A stretch of DNA of 64,000 nt. It comes from Pontimicrobium sp. SW4 (GTDB taxonomy: Bacteria; Bacteroidota; Bacteroidia; Flavobacteriales; Flavobacteriaceae). Positions 15,975-25,000 of the stretch are shown piece after piece (within the stretch, counting starts at the first letter, position 1; each line of letters starts with the position of its first letter). Location: contig NZ_CP157199.1 in the NCBI RefSeq assembly GCF_039954625.1, positions 1,550,001 to 1,614,000 on the forward strand, written 5' to 3'. Below the pieces are notes generated by a model. It made no database searches. It was not told the origin of the DNA and worked only from the letters and a program-made list of their open reading frames with translations. The translations under genes were made by a program, and so were the position numbers.

Positions 15975-16868
15975 TTATCGAGGAAGAAATCCCATTTTAC
16001 CCATTTGATAATCACGAAGCGCTTCCATAATTTCAGTTTGATTATTCATAACATATGGCCCCCAACTTGTAACTTTCTCATTAAAAGGTGTTCCAGATAA
16101 AAATAGCAATTTGCTTTTTGCAAATCCTAATAAACTGAAGCCTTCTCCATCTTGATTAAGCTCTATCAGTTGGTTTTTATCTAAAGCTAACTCAGTATCA
16201 TCATTTATAGACACTTCCCCATTTAGTAAATAAAGTACAGATTGATGATTTTTAGGAATACTAACATTATAAGTCCCACCTTCATCAATATCAATCATAT
16301 ATGCATTGACAGATGTTTGGGTTGCTATTTTTCCTGATTTCCCTTCTAAAGAACCTGCAATGACTTGGATGTTTACTTTACCATCTTCCGAAGCAATAAC
16401 AGTAAAGTCTTCATTCTTTACATGCTGATAGTTTGGCTGAACCATTTTCTTTTCTGCAGGCAAGTTTAACCATAACTGAATTCCTTCTAATACACCACCT
16501 TTTTGAACAAAGTCCTTTGTTGGTCCTTCAGCATGAATAATACCTCTTCCAGCAGTTGTCCACTGCACATCACCAGACTTCACAATACTTTCATTACCTA
16601 GCGAATCACGATGCAGCTGCTCTCCCTGAATAAGAAATGTAATAGGTTCAAATCCACGATGTGGATGCGGTCCCAAATCAAACGGATTATTATCTTCATC
16701 TATTTGATACGGTCCATAATGATGCAATAATATAAATGGATCTACCATTTCTATGTCCTGAGTCGGAATAGGTTGACGTAACTCTATTGGTCCCATATTA
16801 ACGAAGTCACTTCGTCCTACTCTCTTTATTGTGTTTAGTTTCATAATTTCTTGTTTTTTAGTTCCCAT
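15975..16868 (-). CDS. Pirin-family bicupin protein
   Basis: 297 residues. The N-terminal cupin carries the pirin iron-binding pattern: His-x-His in GPHPHRGFE, a His in LHRDSLGN, and HAEG with a His/Glu pair. The C-terminal cupin is degenerate, as usual. Bacterial pirins include quercetin dioxygenases and redox-sensing regulators. The frame starts at an ATG at 16868, but codon 9 (MKLNTIKRV, position 16844) fits other pirins better. It is the last gene of an operon with DoxX, an FMN reductase and a MarR regulator, which suggests oxidation of quinone- or flavonoid-like compounds. Confidence 0.9.
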   Translation of the reverse strand: MGTKKQEIMKLNTIKRVGRSDFVNMGPIELRQPIPTQDIEMVDPFILLHHYGPYQIDEDNNPFDLGPHPHRGFEPITFLIQGEQLHRDSLGNESIVKSGDVQWTTAGRGIIHAEGPTKDFVQKGGVLEGIQLWLNLPAEKKMVQPNYQHVKNEDFTVIASEDGKVNIQVIAGSLEGKSGKIATQTSVNAYMIDIDEGGTYNVSIPKNHQSVLYLLNGEVSINDDTELALDKNQLIELNQDGEGFSLLGFAKSKLLFLSGTPFNEKVTSWGPYVMNNQTEIMEALRDYQMGKMGFLPR

Positions 16869-16892
16869 GGAAACTATTTAATCAATTTTTTT

Positions 16893-17330
16893 TTAGCGAA
16901 TTTTATCTAGCAGGTCGCTTAATTGTGCTGCTTCCTTTTCATTTAGATTTTTTAATAAATCAAAATTCATTTTTTTTGAAATATCTTCAAGTAATTTTAA
17001 ACCTTCATCAGTAATAGCTATATGTACAACTCTTCTATCCTCAGGACATGGTATGCGTTCTATTAGCATTTTTGCACATAGTTTATCCATTAATCGTGTG
17101 GCATTTGGAGCTCGTTCTATCATACGTTCTTTAATGGTTTGTACTTTTAATGGTACTCCAGCACCTCTTAAAATTCTAAGAATATTAAATTGCTGTGGGG
17201 AAATACCGAATGGTTTAAAAAACGTGTTCTGGTGACTATTTATCCAATTACTCGTGTAAATAATATTTAGTAATGCCTTTACCTTGTTATTTGGAAAACT
17301 TGAATTAATATCCTTTGATATATCTCCCAT
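16893..17330 (-). CDS. MarR-family transcriptional regulator
   Basis: 145 residues with a MarR winged helix. The helical N-terminus is the dimer arm, the recognition region is around VQTIKERMIERAPNATRLMDKL (60-82), and the wing contains the conserved DRRVVHIAITDEG motif. No conserved Cys lies in the N-terminal sensing position; one Cys at about 85 (LCAKML) and one at about 95 (IPCPEDRR) could be redox-active. It is third in a four-gene operon and probably represses it through the palindrome at 18264-18285. Its start overlaps the stop of the FMN reductase (TAATG). Confidence 0.9.
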   Translation of the reverse strand: MGDISKDINSSFPNNKVKALLNIIYTSNWINSHQNTFFKPFGISPQQFNILRILRGAGVPLKVQTIKERMIERAPNATRLMDKLCAKMLIERIPCPEDRRVVHIAITDEGLKLLEDISKKMNFDLLKNLNEKEAAQLSDLLDKIR

Positions 17331-17860
17331 TATAGTTTATTTTCAAATTTAGTAACAGCTTCATTAAGCTGTTGAGCTAATTCTTTATCTTTTATTCCTA
17401 CATCAGAAAAATTATTTCCAAAGAACGGCAATGAAAAATCTGCTATAATATTTCCGCCCATATATGGAAAACGACCCTTAGCAATGTCTAAAACAGTAGC
17501 TCCTCCTCTTCCTCCTGGTGAAGTAGCCATTAACAGCATTGGTATATTACTCCATAGTTTTCCATCTATTCTAGACATCCAATCAAAAATGTTCTTAAAT
17601 GCTGTTGAATAAGCTCCATTATGCTCAGCTAAGGATAATACAATACCATCTGATGATTTTATTTTATCAAGAAATACTTGAGCATTATCTGGAATACCAT
17701 GTTCATTTTCTAAATCTATACCATAAAGTGGCAATTCAAAATCGTTTAAATCTAAAACTTCAACTTTAGCGTTATTTATTTGATTTGCAACATAAATTGC
17801 TAATGTCTTATTTATTGAATTCTTGCTATTACTTCCTGCAAAGGTTACAACTTTTTTCAT
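17330..17860 (-). CDS. NADPH-dependent FMN reductase / quinone reductase family
   Basis: 176 residues with a flavodoxin-like fold. The FMN phosphate loop GSNSKNSINK is at residues 9-18, LSLAEHNGAYSTAFKNIFDW at about 76-95 matches the PEYN(G/H)SxxxxLKN motif of NADPH-dependent FMN reductases, and TSPGGRGG is at about 113-120. Members reduce quinones, azo compounds or chromate at the expense of NAD(P)H. Its position after doxX and before a MarR regulator resembles quinone-responsive operons of other bacteria. The exact substrate is not inferable. Confidence 0.9.
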   Translation of the reverse strand: MKKVVTFAGSNSKNSINKTLAIYVANQINNAKVEVLDLNDFELPLYGIDLENEHGIPDNAQVFLDKIKSSDGIVLSLAEHNGAYSTAFKNIFDWMSRIDGKLWSNIPMLLMATSPGGRGGATVLDIAKGRFPYMGGNIIADFSLPFFGNNFSDVGIKDKELAQQLNEAVTKFENKL

Positions 17861-17864
17861 ATTA

Positions 17865-18221
17865 TTATTTACTAATTCTTTTGTTAAAAATGTATGATAT
17901 TACTAATAAAACTAACGCCATTAAAGCTCCTCCTTGCTCTCCGTCGCCTATCATATAGTGAGCAAAAAATGCCAGAATGAATGCATAAAAGAAACCAGCA
18001 TAAGCCCATTCTTTAAGAGTCCTGAAATTTGGATTCCAAAGTGCAAACAGTCCTAATAGCTTTGCAACTGCATATGGATAAATAATATACGTTGGATATC
18101 CAAAATCATTAAACATAATTGCTACTTCATCATGGTTGAAAAAGTACATACTAACTGAAAATAGCATTAAAAGGGTTAACAATCCTGTTGCTATGTAATA
18201 AATAATTTTATCTCTTTTCAT
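17865..18221 (-). CDS. DoxX-family membrane protein
   Basis: 118 residues with four membrane helices (about 6-26, 44-62, 72-91 and 97-113). The AVAKLLGLFALWNPNFRTLKEWAYAGFFY region is typical of the DoxX-like family (the shorter DoxX_2 type). DoxX proteins are associated with thiol or quinone redox reactions and electrophile stress. It is the first gene of the operon, 4 bases from the FMN reductase. The promoter-operator region lies immediately upstream. Confidence 0.87.
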   Translation of the reverse strand: MKRDKIIYYIATGLLTLLMLFSVSMYFFNHDEVAIMFNDFGYPTYIIYPYAVAKLLGLFALWNPNFRTLKEWAYAGFFYAFILAFFAHYMIGDGEQGGALMALVLLVISYIFNKRISK

Positions 18222-18243
18222 TTTAAGTTGTTTTTATTTGATG

Positions 18244-18251
18244 CAAATATA
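18244..18251 (-). promoter_or_regulatory. -7 box of the DoxX-pirin operon
   Basis: Reverse-strand TATATTTG, an exact TAnnTTTG match, ends 23 bases before the doxX start codon. The palindrome at 18264-18285 occupies the place of the -33 element, so a bound repressor would block polymerase. Confidence 0.55.
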
Positions 18252-18263
18252 CAAAATAAAATT

Positions 18264-18285
18264 AATATATTCCATGGAATATATT
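18264..18285. promoter_or_regulatory. Perfect 22-bp palindrome, probable MarR operator
   Basis: Every base of 18264-18285 pairs with its mirror partner (AATATATTCCA and its reverse complement). A second, imperfect copy overlaps it to the right (about 18278-18300). It sits between divergent promoters: the MarR-containing operon (reverse) and the acyl-CoA carboxylase gene (forward). Its length and symmetry fit a MarR dimer site. Confidence 0.7.
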
Positions 18286-18363
18286 TCCGTGTAATATATA
18301 AATACAAATTCAATCTTTTATAGCATCGAGTTCTTTCGTACTTTAGCATCAAACAAAGAATTA

Positions 18364-19992
18364 ATGGACATTAACTTCAATAAAAACGAAGATCATAATA
18401 AACTTTTAGTATCAGATTTAAGAAAACGCTTCGCTCAAGTTAAGCTTGGTGGTGGAAAAAATCGAATAGAAAAACATCATGCTAAAGGTAAAATGACAGC
18501 ACGAGAACGCATCGATTACCTATTGGATTCCAAAGCAAATAGTATAGAAATTGGAGCGTTTGCTGGGGACGAAATGTATAAAGAACATGGAGGTTGTCCA
18601 TCTGGAGGTGTTGTAGTTAAAATTGGTTATGTTAAAGGAAAGCAATGTATTGTCGTCGCTAACGATGCAACAGTTAAAGCTGGCGCTTGGTTCCCAATTA
18701 CTGGAAAAAAGAACTTACGTGCTCAGGAAATTTCGATTGAAAATAGATTACCTATAATTTATCTTGTAGATTCTGCTGGTGTGTATTTACCTATGCAAGA
18801 TGAGATTTTTCCAGACAAAGAGCATTTTGGGCGCATTTTTAGAAACAATGCTGTGATGAGCAGTATGGGAATAACCCAAATAGCTGCGGTAATGGGAAGC
18901 TGTGTCGCTGGAGGCGCTTACTTGCCTATTATGAGTGATGAAGCCTTAATCGTTGATAAAACTGGTAGTATTTTCTTGGCTGGAAGTTATTTGGTAAAAG
19001 CAGCCATAGGTGAAACCATCGATAACGAAACACTTGGTGGTGCTACGACACACTGTGAGGTTAGTGGTGTAACCGATTATAAAGCTAAAGATGATAAAGA
19101 TGCTTTAGATACCATTAAGAACATTATTGACAAAATTGGTGATTACGATAAAGCTGGGTTTAATAGAGCTAAAGCTGAGTTACCAAAAGAAACACAAGAA
19201 GACATCTATGGTATACTACCTAAAAGTCGTGCTGACCAATATGACATGTACGACATCATAAAACGTCTGGTTGATAATTCTGAATATGATGAATATAAAG
19301 CAGGCTATGGGAAAACTATTATCACAGCTTATGCAAGAATTGATGGTTGGGCAGTTGGTATAGTTGCCAATCAACGAAAATTAGTAAAAACCAAAAAAGG
19401 CGAGATGCAATTTGGCGGCGTGATTTATAATGATAGTGCTGATAAAGCCACACGTTTTATTGCCAATTGTAACCAAAAGAAAATTCCGTTGGTATTTTTA
19501 CAAGATGTCACAGGTTTTATGGTAGGTAGTAAAAGTGAACATGGAGGTATTATTAAAGATGGTGCTAAAATGGTAAATGCTGTAAGTAACTCTGTAGTGC
19601 CAAAATTCACTATTATCATTGGAAATAGTTATGGTGCTGGAAATTACGCTATGTGTGGGAAAGCCTATGACCCAAGGTTGATAGTCGCTTGGCCAAGTGC
19701 TGAGTTGGCAGTAATGAGTGGGAACTCAGCAGCTAAAGTGCTACTACAAATTGAAAAAGCCTCGTTACTTAAAAAAGGTGAAAAAATAACCCCTGAAAAA
19801 GAGGAAGAACTTTTCAATAAAATAAAAGACAGATACGACAACCAAGTATCGCCTTATTATGCTGCAGCTAGACTCTGGACAGATGGAGTCATAGATCCTC
19901 TTGATACAAGAAAATGGGTAAGTATGGGTATAGAAGGTGCTAACCACGCCCCTATTGATAAACCTTTTAATTTAGGAGTGATTCAGGTTTAA
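18364..19992 (+). CDS. Acyl-CoA carboxylase beta subunit (methylcrotonyl/propionyl type)
   Basis: 542 residues forming the carboxyltransferase half of a biotin-dependent acyl-CoA carboxylase. Features include ARERIDYLLD near the N-terminus, the oxyanion-hole glycines in SAGVYLP and GSCVAGGAYLP, and FLQDVTGFMVGSKSEHGGIIKDGAKM plus GNSYGAGNYAMCG in the C-terminal crotonase-like domain. The sequence is closer to methylcrotonyl-CoA carboxylase (leucine breakdown) than to propionyl-CoA carboxylase by my reading, but the two are hard to separate by eye. No alpha (biotin carboxylase) subunit is adjacent, so it must be encoded elsewhere. It converges with the M24 peptidase gene, the stop codons overlapping. 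Confidence 0.9.
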   Translation: MDINFNKNEDHNKLLVSDLRKRFAQVKLGGGKNRIEKHHAKGKMTARERIDYLLDSKANSIEIGAFAGDEMYKEHGGCPSGGVVVKIGYVKGKQCIVVANDATVKAGAWFPITGKKNLRAQEISIENRLPIIYLVDSAGVYLPMQDEIFPDKEHFGRIFRNNAVMSSMGITQIAAVMGSCVAGGAYLPIMSDEALIVDKTGSIFLAGSYLVKAAIGETIDNETLGGATTHCEVSGVTDYKAKDDKDALDTIKNIIDKIGDYDKAGFNRAKAELPKETQEDIYGILPKSRADQYDMYDIIKRLVDNSEYDEYKAGYGKTIITAYARIDGWAVGIVANQRKLVKTKKGEMQFGGVIYNDSADKATRFIANCNQKKIPLVFLQDVTGFMVGSKSEHGGIIKDGAKMVNAVSNSVVPKFTIIIGNSYGAGNYAMCGKAYDPRLIVAWPSAELAVMSGNSAAKVLLQIEKASLLKKGEKITPEKEEELFNKIKDRYDNQVSPYYAAARLWTDGVIDPLDTRKWVSMGIEGANHAPIDKPFNLGVIQV

Positions 19993-21326
19993 TTCCCTTG
20001 ACGGCCTTTAACTCTCGGAATGGTTAACAACTTTGTTTGTCGTCCGTTTACATATCTAAAACCATCTTTATCAAAGAAACCAGCTTCTTCAAACATAATA
20101 CGAATATCACGTTTCCATTCTGGAATGTTTACGGTTGTATTCAATTCAATAGCATAAACCGTGTTTATATGTAACGGATAATCACCATTTACAGGAACCC
20201 CTCCTTGAGCATCCCACATACCTAATGTGGTCCCAGACGAATGTCCATAACTCCCTAATGGATGTGTATAAATAGATGGTCGCAACCCTTCTGCTTTAGC
20301 CTCTTCAAGTGACTTTAACAGAATTTGATTTCCTGTAGCACCTTCCACAAAATTATTTGTGAATATATCTTGAACTCTATTCCCTTCTGCAAAGGCATCC
20401 GATAAAAACTTAGGTGGTGCTTTTTCTTCTGGTTTTAATACATACGCCAATTCTTGACAGTCGGTATTTAAACGCAGATAAGTAATTCCGAAATCACAAT
20501 GCAATAAATCTCCTGGCAAAATTACCATTTCTCCTGGTCTATCTGAAAACGAATATAAGTGACCTTCTAATTCCTCACTAGTTCGTTGCACATCAACACT
20601 TGGGTGAAACCATGTTTCAAGACCTAATTGCGTTACTTTATCACGCATCCACCACTCTACATCTGTCGTGGTGGTAATTCCAGGGGTAATGACTTTTTCA
20701 GAAAAAGCCTCAGCTATAATATCATGCGTGATATCTACTAACTGATTAAAAATAACCATTTCACGTTCTGTTCTGGTTTCTATCCAACCTGTGGCTAATG
20801 GTTGTGCCGAAGTCACTCTTTTTTCAAACTTTTTTGGTAAGTAGGACATAAACTCATCATAATCGGTTTTATCTAAACCATCTGCTATATTAAAATGCTT
20901 AGAATAGTTGAGTCCTATTTTATTAGGATTACGCTCTTCAATGAGCTGCATGAGGCGTTTCCATTGGTTTGGTTCTTTTTCTTTATCCCATGCCGAAATG
21001 ATATTTTCACCAAAATTATATCTAGCAACTGCTAATTTTTCAATTGTATTGTTTGCTTTATCTCTATAAAATAGAATAATTGTTCGTCTGCGTGCATTTA
21101 ACCAAGTAGCTGGCAACATGGTTCTAAGCACTGGATCCTCATTATATTCACGTGAAATTAACACCCACATATCAATACCAGTTCTATCCATTAATTGAGG
21201 TAACAGGTTATTGAATCTATCAGCTAATATTTCATCGACTACTCTTGCTCTTTCACGTTCTGGTAAAATACGTTGAGCATTAATTTGAAGCGTGATTAAA
21301 AAAACAATGAAGCATACTTTTCTCAT
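19989..21326 (-). CDS. Exported M24-family metallopeptidase (Xaa-Pro aminopeptidase-like)
   Basis: 445 residues with a signal peptide (about 1-17, VCFIVFLITLQINAQ), so periplasmic. The C-terminal half has the pita-bread fold: metal ligands are suggested by HCDFG, LNTDCQELAY, the His in HPLGSYGHS, and the Glu residues in AIELNT and the C-terminal FEEAGF. The N-terminal half resembles the creatinase-type domain. It probably removes N-terminal residues from proline-containing peptides. Monocistronic. The convergent neighbour's stop overlaps its stop. Confidence 0.88.
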   Translation of the reverse strand: MRKVCFIVFLITLQINAQRILPERERARVVDEILADRFNNLLPQLMDRTGIDMWVLISREYNEDPVLRTMLPATWLNARRRTIILFYRDKANNTIEKLAVARYNFGENIISAWDKEKEPNQWKRLMQLIEERNPNKIGLNYSKHFNIADGLDKTDYDEFMSYLPKKFEKRVTSAQPLATGWIETRTEREMVIFNQLVDITHDIIAEAFSEKVITPGITTTTDVEWWMRDKVTQLGLETWFHPSVDVQRTSEELEGHLYSFSDRPGEMVILPGDLLHCDFGITYLRLNTDCQELAYVLKPEEKAPPKFLSDAFAEGNRVQDIFTNNFVEGATGNQILLKSLEEAKAEGLRPSIYTHPLGSYGHSSGTTLGMWDAQGGVPVNGDYPLHINTVYAIELNTTVNIPEWKRDIRIMFEEAGFFDKDGFRYVNGRQTKLLTIPRVKGRQGN

Positions 21327-21385
21327 GTTGAAAATATTGGTTGGTTAGGATATAAAAATATAGAATTTAATTGACATCAAAAAAA

Positions 21386-21410
21386 GAGGAACATCTTTTA
21401 AATGCTCCTC
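21386..21410 (-). terminator. Intrinsic terminator of the vWA-chimera gene
   Basis: On the reverse strand GAGGAGCAT pairs with ATGTTCCTC (one G-T pair) around an A/T loop, followed by seven T. It lies about 40 bases after the stop of the 688-residue gene. Confidence 0.85.
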
Positions 21411-21450
21411 AATTATCAAGTCTAAACTAAACTACTTATGAACCAACCAA

Positions 21451-23517
21451 TCATTGACTTGATGTATTATAATCAGTAGCTTTAACTAGTCTTATAAACT
21501 CAGCCCTATAGCCATCTTTATCATCTCCTTTAGAGTTTTTAGCAAGAGTAAGTACGTCATCAATACTAGAATCGTTTAAGTATTGAGATTTCCTTAAATG
21601 CATACCAAACAAAGCCACTGAAGATGCAAATTTTAAATCTTCAGAAGATTCAGTAACCTCATCTTTTAATGTGTGAATCATTTCTATACTCTTATCTTCG
21701 CTAGGCTTTTTATATCTGAATTTTACCGTTAAAAGCTCATCTGAAAAACTATCGGTATTAACTGATTTTGTGTATTTTAAATCATCTACCTCTTTCAAAA
21801 ACTCACTTTCAACGCCAACTGGAATTATTTCATAAAGTGCAGTTACAGTGTGTCCACTACCTAATTCACCAGCATCTTTAGTGTCATCAATAAAATCTTC
21901 ATCGTTTAAAAGGCGGTTTTCATAACCTATTAGTCTATAAGCCTTTACTTTATTTGGATTGAATTCAACCTGAATTTTCACATCCTTAGCAATGGTATAT
22001 AAAGTGCCTCCAAATTCTTTACCAAATACTTTTTGAGCTTCTTGCATAGTATCAATAAAAGCATGGTTTCCGTTGCCTTTATCTGCTAATGTTTCTAATT
22101 TTGAGTCTTTGTAATTACCATAACCAAATCCTAAGACCGATAGATATACTCCAGATTTTCTTTTTTCTTCAATTAGCTTTTCCATAGCTTTATCACTTGA
22201 TTTTCCAACATTAAAATCGCCATCTGTAGCTAATATCACTCTATTATTTCCTTTTCGCTTATAATTTTGCTGAGCTAATTTATAAGCTAATTCAATTCCT
22301 GCACCACCAGCAGTAGAGCCTCCAGATTCTAAATTTTCTAGTGCACTTAGTATTTTTTCTTTATGTGCACCAGAGGTTGGTTTTAAAACTACACCTGCTG
22401 CTCCTGCATACACCACAATAGATACTCTATCCTGCTCTCTCAATTGATTTACCAATAGTTTAAATGCCGATTTTAGTAATGGTAATTTGTTATCTGAATT
22501 CATTGAGCCAGAAACATCTATTAAGAATGTAAGGTTAGACGGTGGTAATTCTTCATTTGAATAAGTTTTTCCTTGTAATCCAATTTTTACGATTTTAGTA
22601 TTGCTATTCCATGGTGTAACTGCTGCTTCAGTGTTAATAGAAAATGGATGTTCGCCTAAAGGTTTCGGGTAATTATAATCGAAATAATTAACCATTTCTT
22701 CAATCTTTACAGCATCAAAAGGAATTCTTTGACCATTATTAATCATCCTTCTAATATTGCTATAAGACGCTTTATCTACATCTATCGAAAAGGTTGACAA
22801 TGGTGCTAAATTGGTTCTTTCAAAATTGTTTTCGTCAATTTGAGCATACGTCTCTTGATTTTCAATTCTATAATTACCCTGTTTGGTTGTAATAACAATA
22901 CATCCATTTTTAGCAGACTGTCCAAAAACTGCCTTTGCCTTAGCGCCTTTATAAACATTTATGTGGTCCATGTCTTGAGAGTTAATATTCTTGATAATTG
23001 AATTATAATGTGATTGAATTGGCACACCATCTACAATGTATAATGGTTGATCTTTTGAAGTATTTACTGCTGTCCCCCTTATTTGTACACCTGCTACTTT
23101 CCCTTGAAGCGCTTGAGTTATACTATTATGATATGTTTTTTGTTTTTGACGTTTAAGCTGTGCTTTGGTTGGTTTATGATTAACTCTTGAATATCCATAA
23201 GCTGTAACAATAACTTCTTCTAAAAGAGCAGCATCTTCTTGCATAGTCACATTAATAGTATTTGAAGCCCCTACAGTTTGTTCTGAGGTTTTTAAGCCTA
23301 CATAAGTAAACACCAAAACATCTCCAACATTAGCTAGTATTTCATAGTTGCCATCAAAGTCAGATTGTGTTCCAGTAGTTGCTCCTTTAATCATAATATT
23401 AACCCCTGGAAGTGGCATTCCAGATTCATCAGATACTGTTCCTTTAATCATTTTTTGTTGCGCCATACTAGACATTGTTATAAATGCCGTTAGTATTAAT
23501 GTAGTGAATACTTTCAT
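21451..23517 (-). CDS. Exported chimera: CarboxypepD-like, TonB-plug-like and vWA domains
   Basis: 688 residues. Signal peptide at 1-19. Residues 22-95 are a carboxypeptidase-regulatory-like beta sandwich (IKGTVSDESGMPLPGVNI), as in SusC. Residues about 98-215 follow the SusC plug pattern (EEVIVTAYG, ITQALQGKVAGVQIRG, PLYIVDGVPI, NGCIVITTKQG), but no barrel follows. Residues about 230-310 are a linker domain of the kind that precedes vWA in YfbK-type proteins, and 327-490 are a von Willebrand A domain with an intact MIDAS (DVSGS at 334-338). The C-terminus resembles the DUF3520 region. It is probably a periplasmic or surface protein that binds ligands through metal. Monocistronic with its own terminator. 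Confidence 0.88.
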   Translation of the reverse strand: MKVFTTLILTAFITMSSMAQQKMIKGTVSDESGMPLPGVNIMIKGATTGTQSDFDGNYEILANVGDVLVFTYVGLKTSEQTVGASNTINVTMQEDAALLEEVIVTAYGYSRVNHKPTKAQLKRQKQKTYHNSITQALQGKVAGVQIRGTAVNTSKDQPLYIVDGVPIQSHYNSIIKNINSQDMDHINVYKGAKAKAVFGQSAKNGCIVITTKQGNYRIENQETYAQIDENNFERTNLAPLSTFSIDVDKASYSNIRRMINNGQRIPFDAVKIEEMVNYFDYNYPKPLGEHPFSINTEAAVTPWNSNTKIVKIGLQGKTYSNEELPPSNLTFLIDVSGSMNSDNKLPLLKSAFKLLVNQLREQDRVSIVVYAGAAGVVLKPTSGAHKEKILSALENLESGGSTAGGAGIELAYKLAQQNYKRKGNNRVILATDGDFNVGKSSDKAMEKLIEEKRKSGVYLSVLGFGYGNYKDSKLETLADKGNGNHAFIDTMQEAQKVFGKEFGGTLYTIAKDVKIQVEFNPNKVKAYRLIGYENRLLNDEDFIDDTKDAGELGSGHTVTALYEIIPVGVESEFLKEVDDLKYTKSVNTDSFSDELLTVKFRYKKPSEDKSIEMIHTLKDEVTESSEDLKFASSVALFGMHLRKSQYLNDSSIDDVLTLAKNSKGDDKDGYRAEFIRLVKATDYNTSSQ

Positions 23518-23612
23518 CTTGTCTCGGTTTTAAAGTTTATATAAAACTATAGTCAAATAGTAATATTTAAAACCAAGAATGAGTGAAGTGGTACTTTGAG
23601 TGAGTGAACACC

Positions 23613-24713
23613 TTATTGTAATAATTCTAGAGTTTGCTTACGTTGTAGTTTTCCTGAATTAGTAGTAGCAAACTGAGGGAGACAAAATATCTGTTTTGGG
23701 ATTTCGTAGACATTTAGATTTGGGAGTTTTTTTATGGTTTCGGCAATTTGCTCAATATCACAAGAGCCTTCGATAACTAAAATTAGGCACTCACCCAGTG
23801 AATCATCTTTTCTTGAGGCAATAAAAAAGGGCACTTCAATAACTTGAGCTAACTTCTCTTCTATTTGCTCAGGAAATAATTTTATACCACCAGAATTAAT
23901 GACATTATCGATACGACCAAGTAGTTTAAAGCTGTTCTTAGAACACAGTTCAATAATATCGTTAGTCACTACTGGAACATCTGTTAATTGAGGCGCATTT
24001 ATTACTAGACATTCTCTATCATCTTTTGATATGCTTATATTTGGAAGTATTTCAAACGTTTCATTATCAGGTTGTTTTGTCTTGCTTCCTCGCAATGACG
24101 AAAAATTGTTTAGTTTCTTAACAGCAATATGCGTAATGGTTTCGGTCATGCCATAGGTTGCATATATATTGCAGTTGGTTTCTTGAATTTTATTTTGAAG
24201 CTTGTTTGATACGGCTGCTCCTCCAACAATAAGGGTTTTTATGTCACGTAATTGATTAATCGAATTCTGTAATTGCAAAGGCACCATTGCACAGAAATTA
24301 TAAGACTTATCAATAAATAAAAGTGGTTGTGAATTTGGTTCTACAATGTCCAATTCTAAACCTAAAATTAAAGCTCTTACCAACATCATTTTTCCTGCAA
24401 TAAAACCAGTTGGCAAACAATGCAAAGCAGTATTTCCAGAAACTAACCCAAAATAATCGCCTGTCGCTAGAGCCGAATGCACCATAGACTGTTTTTTTAA
24501 AGCCAATAATTTTGGTGTTCCAGTAGAGCCAGACGTAGTTACAGAGATAACCTCCTTATCATTTAACCAGTCCAATAAAAAGTCGCCAATCACTTTTTGA
24601 AATGGCAAACCTTCTTTAATAAAATCGGAAGCAAATTCACTTAAAGCGCCTCGGTCGTAGTACTTTCCATTTAGTTTGAATTTGTCATGAATTTTATTAA
24701 AGTTTGGAATCAT
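23613..24713 (-). CDS. menE: AMP-binding ligase, probable o-succinylbenzoate-CoA ligase
   Basis: 366 residues of the acyl-adenylate-forming superfamily. The P-loop-like motif TTSGSTGTPK (about 59-68), ATYGMTET and the C-terminal GRIDNVINSGGIKLFPEQIE are all present, and the final NSGKLQRK supplies the catalytic Lys. The protein is short compared with general acyl-CoA ligases, as is usual for MenE of menaquinone synthesis in Bacteroidota. No other men gene is in the window, so the role is inferred from size and motifs. Residues around 205-214 (SSLRGSKTKQ) are translated from a dispersed repeat. A TATTTTTG box at 24737-24744 could be its -7 element. Confidence 0.8.
   Translation of the reverse strand: MIPNFNKIHDKFKLNGKYYDRGALSEFASDFIKEGLPFQKVIGDFLLDWLNDKEVISVTTSGSTGTPKLLALKKQSMVHSALATGDYFGLVSGNTALHCLPTGFIAGKMMLVRALILGLELDIVEPNSQPLLFIDKSYNFCAMVPLQLQNSINQLRDIKTLIVGGAAVSNKLQNKIQETNCNIYATYGMTETITHIAVKKLNNFSSLRGSKTKQPDNETFEILPNISISKDDRECLVINAPQLTDVPVVTNDIIELCSKNSFKLLGRIDNVINSGGIKLFPEQIEEKLAQVIEVPFFIASRKDDSLGECLILVIEGSCDIEQIAETIKKLPNLNVYEIPKQIFCLPQFATTNSGKLQRKQTLELLQ
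24074..24100 (-). repeat. Repeat fragment in frame inside the menE-like gene
   Basis: The reverse strand reads CGTCATTGCGAGGAAGCAAG and continues ACAAAAC. This is the end of a GTCATTGCGAGGA-type dispersed repeat that also occurs at 60066-60137. It is translated as SLRGSKTKQ, a peptide known to arise when such repeats fall inside genes. Confidence 0.75.
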
Positions 24714-24962
24714 TTTCTATATGTGTTTTCTATATACAAAAATATTCTTTTTGGAGCGATTTATGACATTGCATGTAAAACATTAAAACAATTTTAGTAG
24801 ATATTTGATAAAGTTAATGGAAGAAATTCTTTTTGTGCTATTGGAATTTTGGTCTTATTGATTGTTAATAATTAAATGGACATCGAAAAAATTAAATAAG
24901 AATAAATTATGCACAAATACGTAAGCTTAACTCTAAAAATTCCACATCTCGATTGTAATACG

Positions 24963-24970
24963 TAACTTTG
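24963..24970 (+). promoter_or_regulatory. -7 box of the mutS2 operon
   Basis: TAACTTTG matches TAnnTTTG exactly. Transcription would start close to 24976, giving a leader of about 25 bases before the ATG at 25001. It shows that the upstream TTG of the same frame (24968) is promoter DNA rather than coding. Confidence 0.5.
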
Positions 24971-25000
24971 TCTTCCTTTAAAACAATAGGATTACAGAGG

